The translations under genes were made by a program, and so were the position numbers. From Methanomicrobiales archaeon (GTDB lineage: Archaea > Halobacteriota > Methanomicrobia > Methanomicrobiales > Methanospirillaceae), in assembly GCA_022841205.1 (NCBI GenBank), contig JALHCK010000028.1:1-8211 (forward strand): 8,211 bases of DNA. The letters run 5' to 3'. Shown piece by piece: positions 6,142-8,211 of this stretch. How positions within the stretch are numbered: position 1 is the stretch's first letter; every line of letters begins with the position of its first letter. The notes under the pieces are model-generated. The model saw nothing but the letters and a program-made list of their open reading frames with translations, was not told the origin of the DNA and made no database searches.

Positions 6142-6633
6142 ATGTCATTTAATGATATGAAGACCTTCCGGGGCAAGGTCTATTCGGGGATGTCCATAGG
6201 CGGCACCCATGTCTGGGAGTACCCGCATGGCATATGGCAGGAGGAGAAGGTCGCCCCGGACCGCTGGGTCTTTTCCTTTCGGTCCGGGAAGAAGAGGGTA
6301 AGAAAAGCCCCGGAAGGATCAGGAGCCCTACCGGGGACACAGTACCACTGGTTCATCCTCGCCCACCAGAGAGTCCGTAAAGTAGACCAGGACACCTATG
6401 AGACGTACATGGAGGGTGTCAAGTACAAGGTCGCTCACAAGAGACCCTACTGGCGGCACTGGAACACGGAATACCCGGACAACGAGCCGGAACGGGAGAT
6501 CCTTATCAGGATCCTTGAAGGGTACCTGGCAGAGCTGAAAGAGGGGACGGGAGTTGAGCAGGTCTCTCCGGCAATCGCAGAAGATCGTGAGCAGGCAGAA
6601 CCGGTTCGCCCCATGAACGGGCCACATCCTTAA
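6142..6633 (+). CDS. Conserved-looking basic hypothetical protein
   Basis: A 163-residue protein with no domain I can name. Residues 11-110 look like a compact folded domain rich in aromatic and basic residues: YSGMSIGGTHVWEYPHGIW, KVAPDRWVFSF, a basic patch GKKRVRKAPEGSG, then TQYHWFILAHQRVRKVD, TYETYMEGVKYKVAHK and RPYWRHW. The Trp/His/Tyr density and basic character would suit nucleic-acid or ligand binding, but that is inference. Residues 116-133 form an amphipathic helix, and the last 30 residues are acidic then Pro-rich, probably disordered. GGTGA at 6131-6135, six bases before the ATG, supports the start. No signal peptide or membrane segment. The stop codon TAA (6631-6633) lies inside the TATA box of the next gene, so the two genes are closely packed but separately promoted. 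Confidence 0.8.
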   Translation: MSFNDMKTFRGKVYSGMSIGGTHVWEYPHGIWQEEKVAPDRWVFSFRSGKKRVRKAPEGSGALPGTQYHWFILAHQRVRKVDQDTYETYMEGVKYKVAHKRPYWRHWNTEYPDNEPEREILIRILEGYLAELKEGTGVEQVSPAIAEDREQAEPVRPMNGPHP

Positions 6634-6638
6634 ATAAC
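6629..6638 (+). promoter_or_regulatory. TATA box for the GyrI-like gene, overlapping the upstream stop codon
   Basis: CTTAAATAAC contains an archaeal TATA-like core centred about 26 bases before the ATG at 6660. That places the expected transcription start at or next to the ATG itself, i.e. a leaderless transcript. Consistent with this, no Shine-Dalgarno is seen between the box and the ATG. Confidence 0.55.
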
Positions 6639-6659
6639 CTGGCACCTGAGTGGAAAGAC

Positions 6660-7130
6660 ATGGAAGAAATTGCCATTATTGATGTTCCGGCCCAGCGCGT
6701 GGCCGGAATAAAAAAGACAGGGAAATACACGCTGATCCCCGAACTCATCATGCAATTGGCCGGGTATATCATCGGGAACAGGATTGCCTTTGCCTGAGGG
6801 CCGGCGTTCATCTGCCGCGAAACCAGCCCCGAATGTGTAAAAGAGGCAAACGAAAAAGGAACTGCGCTCGTTGAGGTTGTCTGGCCGGTTTCGGGCTCAG
6901 TCACCGGTAGCGGCGATATCGAAGTCTACACACTCCCGGGGGGGAAGGTGATGCGGACCGTGCACAGGGGACCGTATGAGACCTGCGAGCCCACCTTCCT
7001 GGCACTTTTCTCCTGGATCGAGAGCCGCCACCTCCAGATCGCCGATCCAATCCGCGAGGTTTACACAAACGACCCCGGCGAAGTTAAACCCGAAGAGATC
7101 CTCACCGAGATCCTGGTTCCGGTACGGTGA
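6660..7130 (+). pseudogene. GyrI-like / AraC effector-binding small-molecule-binding protein, interrupted by in-frame TGA
   Basis: The reading frame from ATG 6660 to TGA 7128-7130 is 156 codons and matches a stand-alone GyrI-like domain. The first strand is EEIAIIDVPAQRVAGIK, the helix PELIMQLAGYIIGNRIAF, then GPAFICRETSPE, a VEVVWPVSG strand, GKVMRTVHRGPYE with the typical HxGPYE turn, FLALFSWIESRHLQ, IREVYTNDP and the closing EILVPVR. Such domains bind small amphipathic ligands as sensors or scavengers. Codon 46 (6795-6797) is TGA; the same frame resumes at once with conserved sequence, so the domain is otherwise intact. A CGA-to-TGA change would explain it with one base. Readthrough, a real nonsense mutation and a base-calling error are all possible. 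Its promoter at 6629-6638 looks intact. Confidence 0.8.
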
Positions 7131-7955
7131 CCAGTACGCTCACAGGTGGACGTACGCTCCCCGATCCTCGCAGGCGATGAAGGCTTCCGTTCCGAGGCAA
7201 TAACCAGTGCATCAAGAATATCTGGCAATCTCCTGCAGCGCATTTAATGGAATTTCCCTTGCATCCATTGAACCCCGACCATCAAAAATAATAAATACCA
7301 TGAAAAGAACCCCATCACCGGCAATGATGTGGAAATTCCTCGTGGACCGGCCGCGATGGCAAAAAAGGTGGTACAACCGCAGTTTGTCCGAAATGCGGCA
7401 GTCACTGCCATCGTCAGGACCGGGACCGCGATGGATCTCCTTGCCGGGAACGGCCCCGGCAGTCTTTGCATTCCATTCTGGCGGGATCGGGCAGTCCCGT
7501 CAAAGCCTCCTTACTCACCAGATCAATATCCCCTTCTTTTTATGACCACCGGAGTCCTGGATACCAGAAGAGATCGATACCCCGGGCGTCCTTTTCGTGA
7601 GCCTGGACCCTGTTCCTGTTAACGGATTCGTAAACCACGGCACCGGTACCAAACGAACCGCCATTTTGAATAACTTCCTGAAAAACAGGGGAGAAATGCC
7701 CTGTGTGCCCGGGAAGCATCAGGCCACTTCCGCTCTTTTCCCGGGGTGCGACTCCACGTTGATGGCGGAGACGGTGAACCCGGGCAGGAGTTTTTCTCCT
7801 CAGGACGTGAAAGGCGGGAAAAAAATTCCCCATTTTTTGGAACCTGTTGGACGCGGCCCTGCCCTGAACAATTCCCATACCCCTCTGAAATGTCTGGCGG
7901 TATCAGTTTATATCGAACACCAGTCCACTTGATGGACAAAAAAGGAGAGTGTCTT
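7131..7955. other. About 825 bases with no convincing intact gene
   Basis: Several overlapping open frames exist on both strands (for example 7597-7932 on + and 7540-7878 on -), but none has a recognisable family, a good ribosome binding site, or protein character along its full length. On the - strand, a short stretch complementary to about 7715-7795 reads GEKLLPGFTVSAINVE with strongly C/G-ending codons between stops, which could be a gene fragment. AGGAG-TTTTT-CTCCT at 7786-7800 is a small hairpin. AT-rich ATAATAAATA at 7288-7297 is a TATA candidate. The region looks like decayed or non-coding sequence. Confidence 0.4.
7356..7600 (+). pseudogene. Possible frameshifted small zinc-ribbon protein
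   Basis: ATG at 7356 is followed by GCA and a run of six A (7361-7366). Just downstream but in another frame, 7367-7399 reads GGTTAVCPKCG, a typical zinc-ribbon half-site with Cys codons at 7385 and 7394. One extra A in the run would join them as a start MAKKGGTTAVCPKCG. A TATA-like ATAATAAATA lies ~60 bases upstream. Against it: there is no clear ribosome binding site, and downstream residues in this frame (SHCHRQDRDRDGSPC...) do not give a clear second CxxC pair. A lead rather than a call. Confidence 0.18.
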
Positions 7956-8211
7956 TTACCCGAGAGAATCGAGCCTGATGGGGACAAGCACCTTGAGACC
8001 TGCCGGGACATCAACCCATACCGTCTTTGCCAGGTAGCCAGGCTTTGTCACCGTGATGTTCCGGTTACCGGCCGGGATGTTATACACGAACTGGTTAGTG
8101 TTTCCGCTTTCGTTTCCATCGATGTAGATTGCTGCATTCGTGGGGATTGATGCGATATACAGGGTACCGGACCCAGATGAGGGGGTGCCATCGCCGGTCT
8201 GCAGCCTGATG
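7956..8211 (-). CDS. PEGA-domain protein, C-terminal end
   Basis: The last 84 residues of a larger protein whose start lies beyond the right edge; the stop TAA is the complement of 7956-7958. After a Ser/Gly-rich linker (TGDGTPSSGSG) comes a complete PEGA repeat: GTLYIASIPTNAAIYIDGNE, a turn, FVYNIPAGNRNITVTKPGYL and the last strand TVWVDVPAGLKVLVPIRL. The IPAGNRNITVTKPGY segment corresponds to the PAG-HTV-v-k-GY signature of the family. PEGA domains are small beta-sandwich modules common in archaeal surface or secreted proteins, usually repeated at the C-terminus and linked by low-complexity sequence as here. The protein is therefore probably extracellular, but its main domain cannot be seen. 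No membrane anchor follows the domain. Confidence 0.85.
   Translation of the reverse strand, partial: IRLQTGDGTPSSGSGTLYIASIPTNAAIYIDGNESGNTNQFVYNIPAGNRNITVTKPGYLAKTVWVDVPAGLKVLVPIRLDSLG

Noticed and set aside
6795..6797. TGA as selenocysteine in the GyrI-like gene
   Set aside because: No SECIS-like structure noticed, no Sec machinery in view, and the family does not use Cys/Sec at this place as far as I know.
7244..7471. - strand frame of 75 codons with a hydrophobic stretch that could be a membrane protein
   Set aside because: No ribosome binding site, no homology I recognise, and it overlaps equally open frames on the + strand. The hydrophobic run is short and isolated.
7786..7800. AGGAG-TTTTT-CTCCT hairpin as a factor-independent terminator
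   Set aside because: The stem is only five base pairs, no T-run follows it, and no gene ends beside it.

Overview
The window looks like chromosome from a methanogenic archaeon, most likely of the order Methanomicrobiales (Methanoregula/Methanosphaerula-like). This is inferred from gene content: F420-dependent luciferase-like oxidoreductases, a small stand-alone siroheme sulfite-reductase-like protein typical of methanogens, a transglutaminase-like lipoprotein and a PEGA-repeat protein. It also fits the archaeal signals: TATA-like boxes, GGTGA-type ribosome binding sites and T-run terminators. No rRNA, tRNA, CRISPR array, transposase or phage gene was seen.

Region 1 (1-3640) holds two paralogous F420-dependent oxidoreductase genes on the + strand. 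The first is cut by the window edge. The second carries an internal deletion that puts its two halves in different frames. Between them, on the - strand, lies an intact transglutaminase-like lipoprotein gene. Three copies of a ~95 bp sequence sit in this region: one after each oxidoreductase gene and one between the lipoprotein gene and the second oxidoreductase gene. The first two copies are ~95% identical in direct orientation, 1870 bp apart, and bracket the lipoprotein gene. Region 2 (3640-4749) has a long poorly resolved intergenic stretch, a DUF488/YeaO-family gene on the - strand and a second non-coding stretch ending in a good archaeal promoter.

Region 3 (4750-7130) is a + strand run of four genes: the small sulfite-reductase-like protein; a TIGR04255-like protein that seems to lack its N-terminal part; a conserved-looking basic protein of unknown function; and a GyrI-like ligand-binding protein interrupted by one in-frame TGA. 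The last has a promoter whose TATA box contains the stop codon of the gene before it, suggesting a leaderless transcript. Region 4 (7131-8211) is about 800 bp with no convincing intact gene, including a possible frameshifted zinc-ribbon fragment, followed by the C-terminal end of a PEGA-domain protein on the - strand.

The genes do not form one recognisable pathway. The strongest theme is recombination and decay: a duplicated oxidoreductase with mosaic identity, dispersed repeats, and at least two broken genes. Some breaks could be assembly or base-calling errors, which only reads can settle. I see no convincing new multi-gene system.
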